Source of the DNA: Scolanthus callimorphus
Taxonomy: Eukaryota > Cnidaria > Anthozoa > Actiniaria > Edwardsiidae
Assembly: GCA_033964015.1 (NCBI GenBank)
Contig: CM066923.1
Location: 24,812,168 to 24,876,167 of the forward strand
Direction: 5' to 3'
DNA length: 64,000 nt
The position numbers were made by a program, and so were the translations under genes. Below the pieces are notes generated by a model. The model worked only from the letters and a program-made list of their open reading frames with translations. It did not search any database and was not told the origin of the DNA. Shown piece by piece: positions 12,201 to 19,400 of the stretch. Numbering within the stretch: the stretch's first letter is position 1; each line of letters opens with the position of its first letter.

Positions 12201-15200
12201 TGGTATATAGACTGATTTGAAGTTACGAAAGTTATGTAATTACGGAGTTTGGTATAAGTACTGTACATGATGGTATGACTAGTTTTACGGGAAAACTAGG
12301 CGGTCTGCGTCGCCGGAGACGTGAACATGAACAACAACAACCAAAGCTTGAGATTTATGTTAAACGCCGTGGAAAAATGGTGTTTTGCTGACGTTTCGAG
12401 CGTTAGCCCTTCTGCTCCGACGAAGGGCTAACGTTCGAAACGTCAGCAAAACACCATTTTTCCACGGCGTTTAACATAAATCTCAACCTTTGATTGTTGT
12501 TGTTGAAGTACTGTACATGTAGTGAGTTCCCATGAGACATGTACGCGCCCGAAGATGTGCCTGCAGAAAGTCCTGTGTACGCCCCCTGATTATCACTGCA
12601 TTATAGATCTGCAGAAAATGTGTCTAAAGTTGCGACAATACTTCCTTATTTAAGAAGTCCTTAGTAGTCTGTTTTCAATTTTTCAATTTTGTATATTTAT
12701 ATATTTCTTTCAGTCGTCAGTTTCACACTAAATGCACTGATCTTGCAGAACACTCCTGCTATAAGGGTCTATATTACTAGAAGTGCATTAATGTGAAAGA
12801 TCGTCACTTCAACACATTGGCTCCTGATCTCTAACACTTGAAATCTTGCAATAAATTTATAGACATTCCCCGGAAACAATGACCGCCACACCCCGGCTCG
12901 CAACTACTTCAAACCAACAGTATTCGCTCGTATGATTCGCCTTCACCCCAAAACTTGGCATGGTCATATCTCAATGAGACTGGAATACTATGGATGCCCA
13001 GCTTATGGTAAGAGAAAACATAAAGCACGTGAGCTTTTCCCGCATTTTTTTAGTTTCAATGTGCATTCTCGTCCCAGAGCTCCCCGGCTCCCAGATAGCA
13101 GTCATTTACGCATGCGCAAAATTTGAACTTTCTGCGCATGCTCCAACGTTCAAACTAGCCAATCTCGTACCCAGAGCCGTCATCTTTTGGCCAGTGGCAA
13201 GATTCAGGGCTCTGGGGGATTCTGATTTGAGTGCGCGGAAGATCAAGATCATAACAAAAAAAACATAACTAACTTTCAAACCGGAAACCCATAATCTGGG
13301 TTTTAAAACAATTGATTCCAAAAAAAGATATATATATATATATTGCGACCGACTCCCCAGAATTTGTAGCTCGTAAGCTGAATTACAATGAGTCCCAACG
13401 ACCAGAGCCTTCCCCGCGAGGTGACGAGCCGACCTCTGGGTATGAGAAGGAGCAAGCCACATGCATTTCGTATCTGCAGCCATGTTCAGTGCCACGACCT
13501 GAAGACCGAGTGCGGCGCCGTGTCGCGGCACTTTTCACAGTCATGCGAAATCCGCTCTATTCCCCCACTCTTTTTTCACTCCCCTTCTCCGTCTGGATCC
13601 ATCCATGAATGCTCCCCCTGTTCACTTTTTAATCTCCCCTCCCCCCTAATAACTGGTTGTTGCCATCATAGGTGCCCATCAGCAGTGCTGGTCGCCACTT
13701 GGAATCGAGGACGGAAGACTTCCCAACAACGCCTTCTCGGCTTCTACTGAACACAATGCGAATCTGAAAGCGTATCGCTGCAGACTTAACGATGCCTCTG
13801 CATGGATCCCAAAATCTAACACAGCACACGAGTGGCTGCAGGTGGGACAATAAAGAGTAAAAACAATTAAGATATTCGTTAAGCCGGAAGTCCAAGTGCA
13901 TACATTTACATATCTTACATTGAAATGATTCCAGGTTGACCTTGGACGGTCCACTACGATCACCAAAATAGCGTGCCAAGGAAGACCAAACGCTAACCAG
14001 TGGGTGGAGAGTTTCTATGTGTCGTACTCGCTTGATATGAATTACTGGGCCAAATACCATCTTTCGGATGGTGCCATCAAGGTATGCCTAATATTTTTCT
14101 GATTTTCCGAGGTATGTCCTCTTGTATACCATGGAATGCCGTAATAAATTAAGTGGTCAAGAAATTGTGGACTCACTCGCGCTGATGATGGCGCGTTCCG
14201 TGGTATATACTTTTATGTACCCATGGCTGAGAGCCAATCACAATGCGAGAAACACGCACGTTGTGTATAAATTGTCCTCTAGGATGTCTCCTTCGTGAAC
14301 AAAGAGAAAAAGAATGGACACCACCTTCAAAAATACACATTTATTACTTGGGTAGGCTCAGAGGCGAAAAATTGTTTTCCAGTGATATTCGAGCTTTCCC
14401 ACCTTTACTCAGCGTTTTTTATCATTTGTAGTATCAAAAAAAATTACTTCTCAAGTTATCAACCTCAAAAGGGGAAGAGACCTTGGGAATTATCACAGTT
14501 CAAGGCCTTGAACTCGTAAAATAAATAGACTGGCTCGTGGTATAATATATGGACTCAGGGATCCATGCCTGAAATATAGCTGGAGGCTTCGAGGAGCTGG
14601 CTCAAAAGGGGTAGGAGTGGGGATCAACCATGGTTTCAGTTCCGGACAGTTCCGGACAGGGATCATAATTTAAATGCAACAACGACGAATGTCGGCCAGT
14701 ATGTGATTAATAATATCTTTTCAACTACGCCATTCCTAGCGGTGTAAAGGCCGGTTTACACTTGCGATTTTTGCCTGCATTTGTCGTGGCGATTTTCCTC
14801 GCGTGAGTTGCAATTCCAACTCTCTTGTAAACGAGATGCAAATCCGGTGCGATTTCTGTGTTCTCTTTTCTTCAAATCGCATCAAGTTGCAAAGTTGGCG
14901 AACATGCTTGAAATATTCGCGACATCACGCGACAAAAATCCCGGCAGATCGCGCCGTGGTTATATCTAGTTTACATTAGTGGTTTTAAGTTGATACGCAC
15001 GTCCGAGAAAAATTACACCACAATTTGCAAGTGGATCGGGGCTGTACAGGTTCTTATTTTTGCAAAATGTTTTTTCTTTTTTTCGCAGAGGTTTGGAGGG
15101 AACGCCAACCGTCATTCGCTGGTGTTTAATCACTTTTCCCCTGTTATTAATGCTCGAGGGGTACGCGTCCATCCGCTAACATGGACTGGATTTATTGCTA

Positions 15201-18200
15201 TTAGAATCGAGCTCTACGGATGTCACTTAGGTAAGCTTTTGCTAAGTTTATAAGCAACCTGCTCCATGCCCAACCAGCCGTACTTCATCTGATTCCGCTT
15301 TTGTTCCTCAGTCAGTAACTGCATGACGTCTCTTGGTGTCGAAGACGGCAGAGTACCTGCAGCAAACATGAAAGCGTCGTCCCTTGCCAATCCCACTAAC
15401 TTCCAGGCCTCCCGTGGGAGACTCTTCTTGCCTAAGCAAGGCGCCAAGGAGGGAGGATGGTGCTCACAGAAAAACGACGCTAACCAATGGCTTCAGGTAT
15501 ACACAGGGAATTTCTGCGCAGAAACCCATCCATGGGAAAAGCTGAATTTCCCATGGTAGAAAACCATGGGAAGCGTTCTGATTTCCCATGGCTATACTAG
15601 TGAATTCCGAACACTTCCCATGCGTATACCTTGGAAAATTTGGCTTTTCTTATTAATTGCCAAGGAGGGCGGATGGTGCGCACAGAAAAACGACCCTAAC
15701 CAATGGCTAGAGGTACACGCTTTTACCACCGTATGCATTGCTACGCGACCTCAAAATTAATATGTTGCGATTGGCGATTTTACGCAGCAAAACTGTAATC
15801 TTGAACCAGAAAGTTAAAGATTCGAGGCAAAGAAGCCAAAGGATAGCTTCGAACCATTTTGATTGATTTGGTAATCAATTTCGACCCACACTGAGGAAGC
15901 CGAAATCCAGCGTTTTGTTTGATTGACAGCTAAAAATCGCCAATCACCAATCGCAACATTGAATTTTGAGGTCGGCGCCTAGCAATGCATACAGTGGTAA
16001 GAAAAAAGATCGAGGCCTCATTTACACACGAATACGAGGGCAGGCAAAAGCGCAAGCACATATATATCACACTCATACATTTCCCTTTGATTAGATTTCA
16101 GAGTTGAAATAAATCAGCGAAATAAATCAAACTTGTGTTTTCTGTTTGTTCCTATTGGCTGAGGTCTTACGTCTTTGTTAAGCCAATCAGAATTCAAGCT
16201 GAAAAACTAAAAACATTGCGTCCCTTTTTTTTTCTTGGGTCACATAGTACACTTGCCTTGAGCGGCAAACCAGCCCTTAGAGCGCATTGCAGATATTGGC
16301 TTTCGAAACCAAAATCAGACTGGCCGCGTTTTCTGTGCATTGAGTCCGAAAGGTATAGATAAGCTTTTCGTCAAGGAGAAAAACGGATGAAAAAACATTA
16401 CACTCGCCAGCCATAACAACTGATTATTCTAGAAATTCAATTAATGTTAATTAGCCTATACGTTTATTCTTTTCAGATTCAGTTTGACGGACCAATGGCG
16501 ATTACAAAGGTGGCTATGCAGGGAAGGGCAGGGGCAGATTCTTGGGTGAAGAGTTTCAAAATCATGTACAGCTTTGACGGAACGACCTGGGCACTTTATA
16601 AACACGACAGTGTCCCTGTGGTATGTATTAAAAGACTTCAATATGTCTAGCGCAAACAGCCATCGTCTTCTCACTACCACGTCGATGTATATCGCGCAGT
16701 CGATTTGGCCGTGTGATATTTGAACAAAGCGCACCCGCATCGAAATGGAATTTAAAGGCACGTTCACACGGCGCGATCTTAGCAGCGACTTGAGGTGCGA
16801 CTTTTGCGGCGATCGTTGACGTCATATCGCGCGGTGTGAACGGCCGGCGATTTGGCTGTACGATATTTGTCAGTTTGCTGGCGATCTGAAGAAATCGCCC
16901 ACCCGCATCGTAGTGGAATTGAACTTCTTAAAAGGCCTGCGACGTCGCGGCGATATCGCATGTGAAATTGCGATAAGATCGTCGTGTGTTCACACTGCAC
17001 GATGCGTTCACACTGCGATCTTCGCCATAAGATCGCAGCAGAAATCGCATGTTCAAAACGCCTGCGACGTCGCTGCGACATCGCAAGTGAAATCGCCATG
17101 GCATCGCTACAGAAAGCGCTTGATAGTCGTCTGCTTCTAAGCACAATTAGTACCTGAACCCATCATCTAGTTTATAACTACTCAGTTAATTACCTTAAAC
17201 CGGAGCCTCCATCTACTCCACTAGGTCTAGCCATATGCACAGGAGTAGAAGAATCAGGAGCCCATCAACAGGAGTCTCCATCTACTCCACTAGGTCTAGC
17301 TATATGCACAGGAGTAGAAGACTTTAGATTTTGAATTCTAAAACGGGAAATTGTAACTTTGAGAGTGAGTATGTCGGGTTCGACGGACGCGTTGCAGTGC
17401 GAAGGTAGCGCTGATTTCAACCATCTTTCTTACATAATTTGTAACCATGACAACTAGTTCCCGTGGGATTCAAAATCTACAATCTAAAAATAGATTCATC
17501 TACTCCTGTGCTTTGGATGCCCCTCAATAGGCGATGAAGGCTCCTGTTGCTGGGCTCCCTGTGCTTTGGACGCCCGATGGAGACTCCTGTTGATGGGCTC
17601 CCTGTGCTTTGGACGCCCACCAATAGGTGATGAGACTCCTGTTGATGGGCTCCCTGTGCTTTGGACGCCCACCAATAGGCGATGAGACTCCTGTTGATGG
17701 GCTCCCTGTACTTTGGACGCCCACCAATAGGTGATGAAGGCTCCTGGTGATGGCTCCCTGTGCTTCGGACGCCCGCCAATAGGTGATGGAGGCTCCTGTT
17801 GATGGGCTCCCTGTGCTTCGGACGCCCACCAATAGGTGATGAGGCTCCTGTTGATGGGCTCCCTCTGCTTTGGATGCCCCTCAATAGGCGATGAAGGCTC
17901 CTGTTGCTGGGCTCCCTGTGCTTCGGACGCCCGCCAATAGGTGATGGAGGCTCCTGTTGATGGGCTCCCTGTGCTTCGGACGCCCACCAATAGGTGATGA
18001 GGCTCCTGTTGATGGGCTCCCTGTGCTTTGGATGCCCCTCAATAGGCGATGAAGGCTCCTGTTGCTGGGCTCCCTGTGCTTTGGATGCCCCTCAATAGGC
18101 GATGAAGGCCCTCCTGACGGTCCCTGGTTTTGTCTATATGTATAGGTCTTCCCTGGTAATTTTGACCGTAATACCGTCGTGGAGCATCACATATCCCCCG

Positions 18201-18923
18201 TGATTTACGCCAAGACCATACGGTTCCACCCGGTTTCCTATCGAGGCCACATGTGCATGCGCGTGGAGGTGTATGGATGCAGTGCTGAGGTGAGAATCTT
18301 TCTTTGACAGTTTGTATTACAGGGGCGGATCCATCAATTTCAGAAAGAGAAGGCCGGATAGTGAAAACATGGGACGAAAATTTACAAATTTCCTTCATCA
18401 AATACAGTAAATGTATGGGAAAATCTCCCCTTAATCCCGCCTCTGTATTAGATATGCACTAGCCTTAATCAGTCGTGTCTTCGTCCTCGAACGTACCTCC
18501 CTTTGCGAGAGGAGAAGTCTGAATTCACCACGAGATTTTCTCATCCATTACGTAATTACCGACCCAAATCGGTCAATAGAATCTGATTGGTTGCCTTTCT
18601 TAGTTAGGCGTGTATAAGCTGAACGATTCCATGACAACGCACGCTTTCCTCAAGCAAAAACGCGGGCGAAAACTTCCAAACCAGCCAATCAAGCGCCACA
18701 GCTGTCGAAGAAGGCCTGCGTTGTCTTGGAAGCGTTGTAAAAAACGTTTCTTCTTGCCTGTGATTACATAATGGATGAGAAAATCTCGCGGTGAATAGCG
18801 CTGCGCACAGATTCTAAATAGATTACTAGAGTCAGACAAACTTCAAAATTCAGACTGTAAATTTATTTCTTTTATCCTTTCTATTTGTAGGGCATAGGCC
18901 AAATGGCGGTTACAGGAAAATAG
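118..18923 (+). CDS. Secreted protein with five discoidin (F5/8 type C) domains, 17 exons (gene 1)
   Basis: Coding exons: 138-200, 859-1126, 4396-4577, 5530-5673, 6564-6705, 7692-8002, 8330-8471, 10879-11016, 11920-12089, 12863-13007, 13672-13841, 13935-14081, 15089-15230, 15312-15496, 16477-16620, 18146-18289, 18891-18923. They join to 2670 nt with no frame break, 889 residues. Order: signal peptide (1-20), acidic low-complexity segment (22-110), then five discoidin domains, each opening and closing with a Cys: C114-C264, C270-C415, C421-C565, C574-C719, C725-C876. Each carries the family signatures LGxEDGR, QGR, SYSxDGxxW and a final [LY]xGC. A ten-residue tail ends at a TAG. No membrane segment is seen, so the product is probably secreted and binds glycans, phospholipid or matrix; the ligand is unknown. 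A pyrimidine-rich acceptor at 116-117 just before the ATG implies an upstream non-coding exon outside the window. All introns are GT-AG except the GC-AG intron after exon 4. A near-identical copy lies tail-to-tail on the minus strand. Confidence 0.88.
290..556. repeat. Inverted-repeat element in intron 1
   Basis: Arms around AAACTGCGTTTTGGCTTC (left) and GGAAGCCAAACCGCAGTTT (right) pair over about 60 bases. Related fragments are at 26265-26325, 58980-59065 and 60065-60100. Confidence 0.5.
859..1126 (+). CDS. Gene 1 exon 2: acidic Asp/Glu/Ser-rich segment
   Basis: Residues 22-110, phase 0 in, phase 1 out (GACA|GTAAGA). Rich in D and E with Ser and Thr, no Cys; one basic patch AKRTK near the end could be a processing site. 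It separates the signal peptide from the first discoidin domain and could be a calcium-binding or propeptide segment. The function is inferred from composition only. Confidence 0.78.
1424..1606. repeat. Inverted repeat with inner hairpin
   Basis: Outer arms AGTAGAAACCCACTCGCATA and complement near 1580-1606; inner perfect 15-bp hairpin 1476-1490/1501-1515 with a 10-base loop. Confidence 0.5.
1608..1720. repeat. Inverted repeat abutting the LINE
   Basis: ACAATTAGACTAC...TTTTCT at the left matches AGAAAA...GTAGTCTAATTGT at the right; a short palindromic MITE by form. Confidence 0.5.
1716..3590 (+). mobile_element. LINE (L1/Tx1-like) reverse transcriptase C-terminal remnant
   Basis: Broken frames read in order [20 protein letters not shown], then [20 protein letters not shown] and KLSWVKRLL, then [17 protein letters not shown] with the terminal zinc-knuckle-like CxxC...H...C. 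This is the C-terminal third of a LINE reverse transcriptase ORF, with frameshifts and a MITE inserted at about 2446-2868. It lies sense in intron 2 of discoidin gene 1 and cannot be autonomous. Confidence 0.72.
2446..2868. mobile_element. MITE inserted in the LINE
   Basis: Terminal inverted repeats of about 35 bp (GGGACTCCCATATTTTTTGA at 2448, complement ending 2862) facing ACCGGGGATGATCGTCG. Inside are at least five copies of CCCTAAAAGATACC. The LINE frame resumes on the far side. Confidence 0.65.
3905..4022. mobile_element. MITE family B (palindromic, CCATGGGAAA), copy
   Basis: Runs TTCCCATGGTAGAAGAATGG, then its complement and the GCTTTTCCCATG end. The same palindromic unit recurs at 15503, 42040, 51205 and 57112. 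Confidence 0.6.
4218..4298. repeat. Short dispersed repeat (CCAGGGCCTTGAATCTTGCC)
   Basis: Inverted match to 13150-13232 (CCAGAGCC...GGCCAGTGGCAAGATTCAGG); both end near GACTCTGGGT or its complement, suggesting a small mobile element. A related edge is at 27845-27895. Confidence 0.45.
4396..4577 (+). CDS. Gene 1 exon 3: discoidin domain 1, N-terminal part
   Basis: Begins after TTTCCAG and completes the split codon of exon 2. Encodes the first Cys and [13 protein letters not shown], then the spike-loop region, ending ANQWIQ at a phase 0 donor (CAG|GTATGA). Confidence 0.85.
4626..4911. mobile_element. MITE with GGTTCTC ends and CGCAAGCGC core
   Basis: Ends GGCGGGTTCTCACTGGAACG and CATTCCAGAGAACCAGCC are inverted; the core repeats ACGCAAGCGCAAG motifs in both directions. 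Related core motifs build the 22-bp satellite at 49912. Confidence 0.5.
5039..5221. mobile_element. MITE family C (GTCCACACTA ends)
   Basis: Left GTCCACACTAACGCGTTTTC, right complement GAAAACGCGTTAGTGTGGAC. Other members at 47416-47612 and, in part, 57035-57108. Confidence 0.6.
5530..5673 (+). CDS. Gene 1 exon 4: discoidin domain 1, middle (GC donor)
   Basis: 48 codons, [17 protein letters not shown] through SYSIDGSHW. Acceptor GTCAG. The exon ends AAG|GCGAGT, a GC-AG intron with otherwise perfect donor consensus; no GT within a few bases keeps the frame and the 144-nt length seen in domain 5. Confidence 0.82.
5815..5990. mobile_element. MITE family A copy in intron 4
   Basis: Begins CAGATTTCGTATGACTGTGA and AAAGT; contains CCGCGACTACGCG and CAGGCC; right arm CGGCACTTTTCAC is truncated, turning into unrelated sequence. 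Confidence 0.6.
6205..6484. mobile_element. MITE with ACTGTGCGACTACGTCAACC ends
   Basis: Right end is the complement (GGTTGACGTAGTCGCACTGT). Inner arms (GATCCTTTGTTCTGT and related) match a second, partial copy at 40200-40440. Confidence 0.6.
6564..6705 (+). CDS. Gene 1 exon 5: discoidin domain 1, C-terminal part
   Basis: 47 codons plus one base, from MFTGNNDQN to [10 protein letters not shown], with the closing Cys. Acceptor TTTCAG, donor GAG|GTAGGA, phase 1. The 142-nt length recurs in exons 7 and 13. Confidence 0.85.
7692..8002 (+). CDS. Gene 1 exon 6: discoidin domain 2, N-terminal and middle in one exon
   Basis: Encodes the opening Cys, [29 protein letters not shown] and SSSLDGSHW without interruption. 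In the other four domains an intron splits this part, so domain 2 has lost it or the others gained it. Phase 1 in, phase 0 out. Confidence 0.87.
8086..8300. repeat. Hexanucleotide microsatellite (CCCCTT)n
   Basis: About 35 units in intron 6 of gene 1, ending about 30 bases before the exon 7 acceptor. Long Gly-Glu and Gly-Arg reading frames here are artefacts. Gene 2 lacks the array. Confidence 0.9.
8330..8471 (+). CDS. Gene 1 exon 7: discoidin domain 2, C-terminal part
   Basis: From LFAGNVDGN to VELYGCRA, acceptor TTTTGTAG just after the CCCCTT microsatellite, donor CAG|GTAAGG, phase 1. Confidence 0.86.
8601..8661. repeat. Tetranucleotide microsatellite (AATG)n
   Basis: About 15 uninterrupted AATG units in intron 7. 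Confidence 0.9.
8800..8905 (+). mobile_element. SINE fragment (family 1)
   Basis: Contains CTGCAAATGGTTGTTAGATC and AAGGACGTTAGACCGTA, the middle of the SINE seen in full at 10452-10865. Confidence 0.5.
8937..9114. mobile_element. MITE family A, full copy
   Basis: Left GAGCAGATTTCGTATGACTG and right complement CAGTCATACGAAATCTGCTC are near-perfect terminal repeats; length about 178 bp. Confidence 0.7.
9158..9290. repeat. Long hairpin (AAAAGCC / GGCTTTT)
   Basis: Arms around GATTTCAAAGTCCGCGCAAT and AACTAATTGCGTGGGCTTTG pair through CCAGTCC/GGACTGG; the centre is GAAGCGAAGCCGAGG. Confidence 0.5.
9296..10206. mobile_element. Non-autonomous element of 0.9 kb with inner direct repeat
   Basis: Ends CTTCAAATACTCAATTATTA and the complement near 10165-10203 (TGAGTATTTGAAAT) are inverted. 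Inside, about 235 bp starting AATTACGTCACTAGTCATGC is repeated (near 9500-9745 and 9755-10000). A palindrome centred near 10033 (CTAGAAAAAATTTCTAG) follows. Confidence 0.5.
10452..10865 (+). mobile_element. tRNA-derived SINE (family 1), full length
   Basis: Pol III box A-like TTAGCGCAGTGGT at 10464-10476 and box B-like GGTTGAGAGTTCAACCCC at 10495-10512, then a tRNA-unrelated body and a tail AGCGCTATATAAGTACAATT ending in TTTACTTTAC. Not a functional tRNA: no acceptor-stem partner. Copies also at 11045-11395 and, inverted, 28300-28600. Confidence 0.7.
10879..11016 (+). CDS. Gene 1 exon 8: discoidin domain 3, N-terminal part
   Basis: [16 protein letters not shown] to STWIAK, acceptor TTGTGTAG, donor AAAG|GTAAGA. 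The exon leaves in phase 1 several codons before the site used in domains 1, 4 and 5, so this intron is in a shifted position. Confidence 0.85.
11045..11395 (+). mobile_element. SINE family 1, 5'-truncated copy joined to another repeat
   Basis: Keeps the box B region (GGGAGGTTGGGAGTTCAAAC), body CTGCAAATGGTCAGACCTTC and CACTGACAAGGGAACCTCGT. The last 60 bases (CCTCGTAATTGGGG...GGGCAAAT) recur at 24055-24115. Confidence 0.6.
11411..11465 (-). ncRNA. Hammerhead-ribozyme-like core of a Penelope-like element
   Basis: On the minus strand CTGACGA (11457-11451), a short stem GGGC/GCTC with one G-U pair, then GAAA (11437-11434) followed by self-complementary ACGT and C. This is the conserved hammerhead core with a minimal stem III, as known in Penelope-like elements. 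Activity is not shown; the stem I partner was not worked out. Confidence 0.4.
11920..12089 (+). CDS. Gene 1 exon 9: discoidin domain 3, middle
   Basis: [37 protein letters not shown]. Acceptor ATTTTAG, donor AGG|GTGAGT, phase 0. Confidence 0.86.
12284..12505. mobile_element. Penelope-like terminal sequence with 50-bp perfect inverted repeat
   Basis: 12284-12355 (TATGACTAGTTTTACGGGAA onward) matches 56877-56962 in the same sense relative to the host gene. Arms 12362-12412 and 12422-12472 are nearly perfect complements with a 9-base loop. They contain head-to-head hammerhead-like cores; the right one has CCGACGA in place of CTGACGA and is probably dead. Confidence 0.55.
12863..13007 (+). CDS. 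Gene 1 exon 10: discoidin domain 3, C-terminal part
   Basis: [14 protein letters not shown] to LEYYGCPAY with the closing Cys. Acceptor TTTATAG, donor ATG|GTAAGA, phase 1. Confidence 0.86.
13465..13557. mobile_element. MITE family A, right half, intron 10 of gene 1
   Basis: CGTATCTGCAGCC through CGGCACTTTTCACAGTCATG and CTCTAT. Absent from the matching intron of gene 2, which is only 324 bp. Confidence 0.6.
13672..13841 (+). CDS. Gene 1 exon 11: discoidin domain 4, N-terminal part
   Basis: [19 protein letters not shown] to AHEWLQ. Acceptor CATCATAG, donor CAG|GTGGGA, phase 0. Confidence 0.86.
13935..14081 (+). CDS. Gene 1 exon 12: discoidin domain 4, middle
   Basis: [26 protein letters not shown], ending GAIK at AAG|GTATGC. 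Only a 93-nt intron separates it from exon 11. Confidence 0.86.
14754..14950. repeat. Dispersed repeat with GGTTTACACTTGCGATTTTT start
   Basis: Repeats GCGATTT and AATCGC words in both directions (for example TTGTCGTGGCGATTTTCC and GCGACAAAAATC), typical of a short palindromic element; edges uncertain. Confidence 0.4.
15089..15230 (+). CDS. Gene 1 exon 13: discoidin domain 4, C-terminal part
   Basis: [14 protein letters not shown] to IELYGCHL. Acceptor TTTTTTCGCAG, donor TAG|GTAAGC, phase 1. Its protein differs from the copy on the minus strand only in the last residue. Confidence 0.87.
15312..15496 (+). CDS. Gene 1 exon 14: discoidin domain 5, N-terminal part
   Basis: [19 protein letters not shown] to NDANQWLQ. 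Acceptor TTCCTCAG, donor CAG|GTATAC. A palindromic MITE begins within about ten bases of the donor. Confidence 0.86.
15503..15655. mobile_element. MITE family B copy abutting the exon 14 donor
   Basis: Starts CAGGGAATTTCTGCGCAGAA and CCCATCCATGGG only a few bases after GTATA; matching copy beside the same donor in gene 2 (51205-51385). The right end is cut short and joined to a partial exon copy. Confidence 0.65.
15661..15712 (+). pseudogene. Partial duplicate of the 3' end of exon 14 (pseudo-exon)
   Basis: About 52 bases match the last part of exon 14 (GCCAAGGAGGGCGGATGGTG versus GCCAAGGAGGGAGGATGGTG) up to the donor, here GAG|GTACAC. It lacks an acceptor and the first two thirds of the exon. 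Gene 2 has no such copy. Confidence 0.7.
15720..16000. mobile_element. MITE with TTACCACTGTATGCATTGCT ends
   Basis: Left TTTACCACCGTATGCATTGC, right complement GCAATGCATACAGTGGTAAG; inner arms (GACCTCAAAATT, GCGATTGGCGATTTT) pair as well. A fragment is at 19806-19905. Confidence 0.65.
16477..16620 (+). CDS. Gene 1 exon 15: discoidin domain 5, middle
   Basis: [26 protein letters not shown]. Acceptor CTTTTCAG, donor GTG|GTATGT, phase 0. Confidence 0.86.
16755..17140. mobile_element. MITE rich in ATCGC/GCGAT, shared with gene 2
   Basis: GGCACGTTCACACGGCGCGA, CATATCGCGCGGTGTGAACG and the complementary GTTCACACTGC arms. The matching element in the same intron of gene 2 is 48740-48990, so it predates the gene duplication. 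Confidence 0.55.
17175..17335. repeat. Direct repeat TCCATCTACTCCACTAGGTC, two units
   Basis: Units at about 17208 and 17277 each run through CTAGC(C/T)ATATGCACAGGA and GTAGAAGA. Gene 2 has one related unit near 48600-48645. Confidence 0.6.
17496..18115. repeat. Minisatellite, about 52-bp unit, roughly twelve copies
   Basis: Unit words CTCCTGTTGATGGGCTCCCT, GTGCTTTGGACGCCC and ACCAATAGGTGATGA. It fills the end of intron 15 up to 30 bases before exon 16. Three minus-strand frames stay open only because the unit lacks stops. The same intron of gene 2 has a single related unit at 48355-48425. Confidence 0.85.
18146..18289 (+). CDS. Gene 1 exon 16: discoidin domain 5, C-terminal part
   Basis: [15 protein letters not shown] to VEVYGCSAE. 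Acceptor TGTATAG directly after the minisatellite, donor GAG|GTGAGA in phase 0, unlike the phase 1 ends of the other four domains. Confidence 0.86.
18533..18796. mobile_element. MITE in intron 16 of gene 1
   Basis: Arms GAGATTTTCTCATCCATTAC and complement GTAATG-like ATTACATAATGGATGAGAAA. Fragments of the same element (AGGCGTG...AATCAGATTCTACTGACCG) remain in intron 16 of gene 2 at 42640-42710. Confidence 0.55.
18891..18923 (+). CDS. Gene 1 exon 17: ten-residue tail and stop
   Basis: Acceptor CTATTTGTAG, then [10 protein letters not shown] and TAG. The same tail and acceptor are found in the minus-strand copy with a TAA stop, which supports this short terminal exon. Confidence 0.83.
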   Translation, partial: GIGQMAVTGK

Positions 18924-19140
18924 TGGCGTACGTTTTAGAGCAGAGGACAACGGACAGGAGATCCGGCAGTCACCATTAAGAATTGATTACTAAGCACTTG
19001 TATAAACGCTTTGTAAGCCACTATATGGCGCATTATACCACATGGATCAGCAAGTAATATAAGCTGATAATAATAGTGTGGTCCAAAATTGTGCAACATT
19101 TGTATTATTCGGTAGTTACCAAATCAAATCAATTAAAATT
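18924..19140 (+). other. Gene 1 3' UTR with ATTAAA signal
   Basis: Homologous, inverted, to 42190-42395 downstream of the second copy (shared words such as GGTCCAAAATTGTGCAA). A variant polyadenylation signal ATTAAA is at 19132-19137. Similarity to the other copy fades here, which marks the inner edge of the duplication. Confidence 0.55.
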
Positions 19141-19322
19141 TCTTCACTAATAATATTGAAAAGGAACCCATCATCTGTCAGAGATGTCAAATGTAGCGCG
19201 TAAATGACCGGGACCCCAAAGTTAGTATTCCTGTGCTTCGGACACTTTCGATTTTACCCCTAGCATAATAGGTACCAAAAATGGCGCGGCTTATAGTTGA
19301 TTTAAAAGGTATCGACAAATAA

Positions 19323-19400
19323 GCCTGAATTTCAGACGTATTTTCCCTCGTAATTTTCTCTCGTATTTTTATGAGAGAAAATACGTCTGAAATTCAGGCT
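19323..19400. repeat. Short hairpin element
   Basis: AGCCTGAATTTCAGACGTAT and its complement near 19380-19400 form 24-bp arms. Confidence 0.55.

Noticed and set aside
13629..14060. Minus-strand 143-codon frame
   Set aside because: Antisense shadow of gene 1 exons 11 and 12, which have correct splice sites and a paralogue.
17477..18401. Minus-strand frames of 102-164 codons with repeated HREPINRSL motif
   Set aside because: Minisatellite in intron 15 of gene 1, partly antisense to exon 16.
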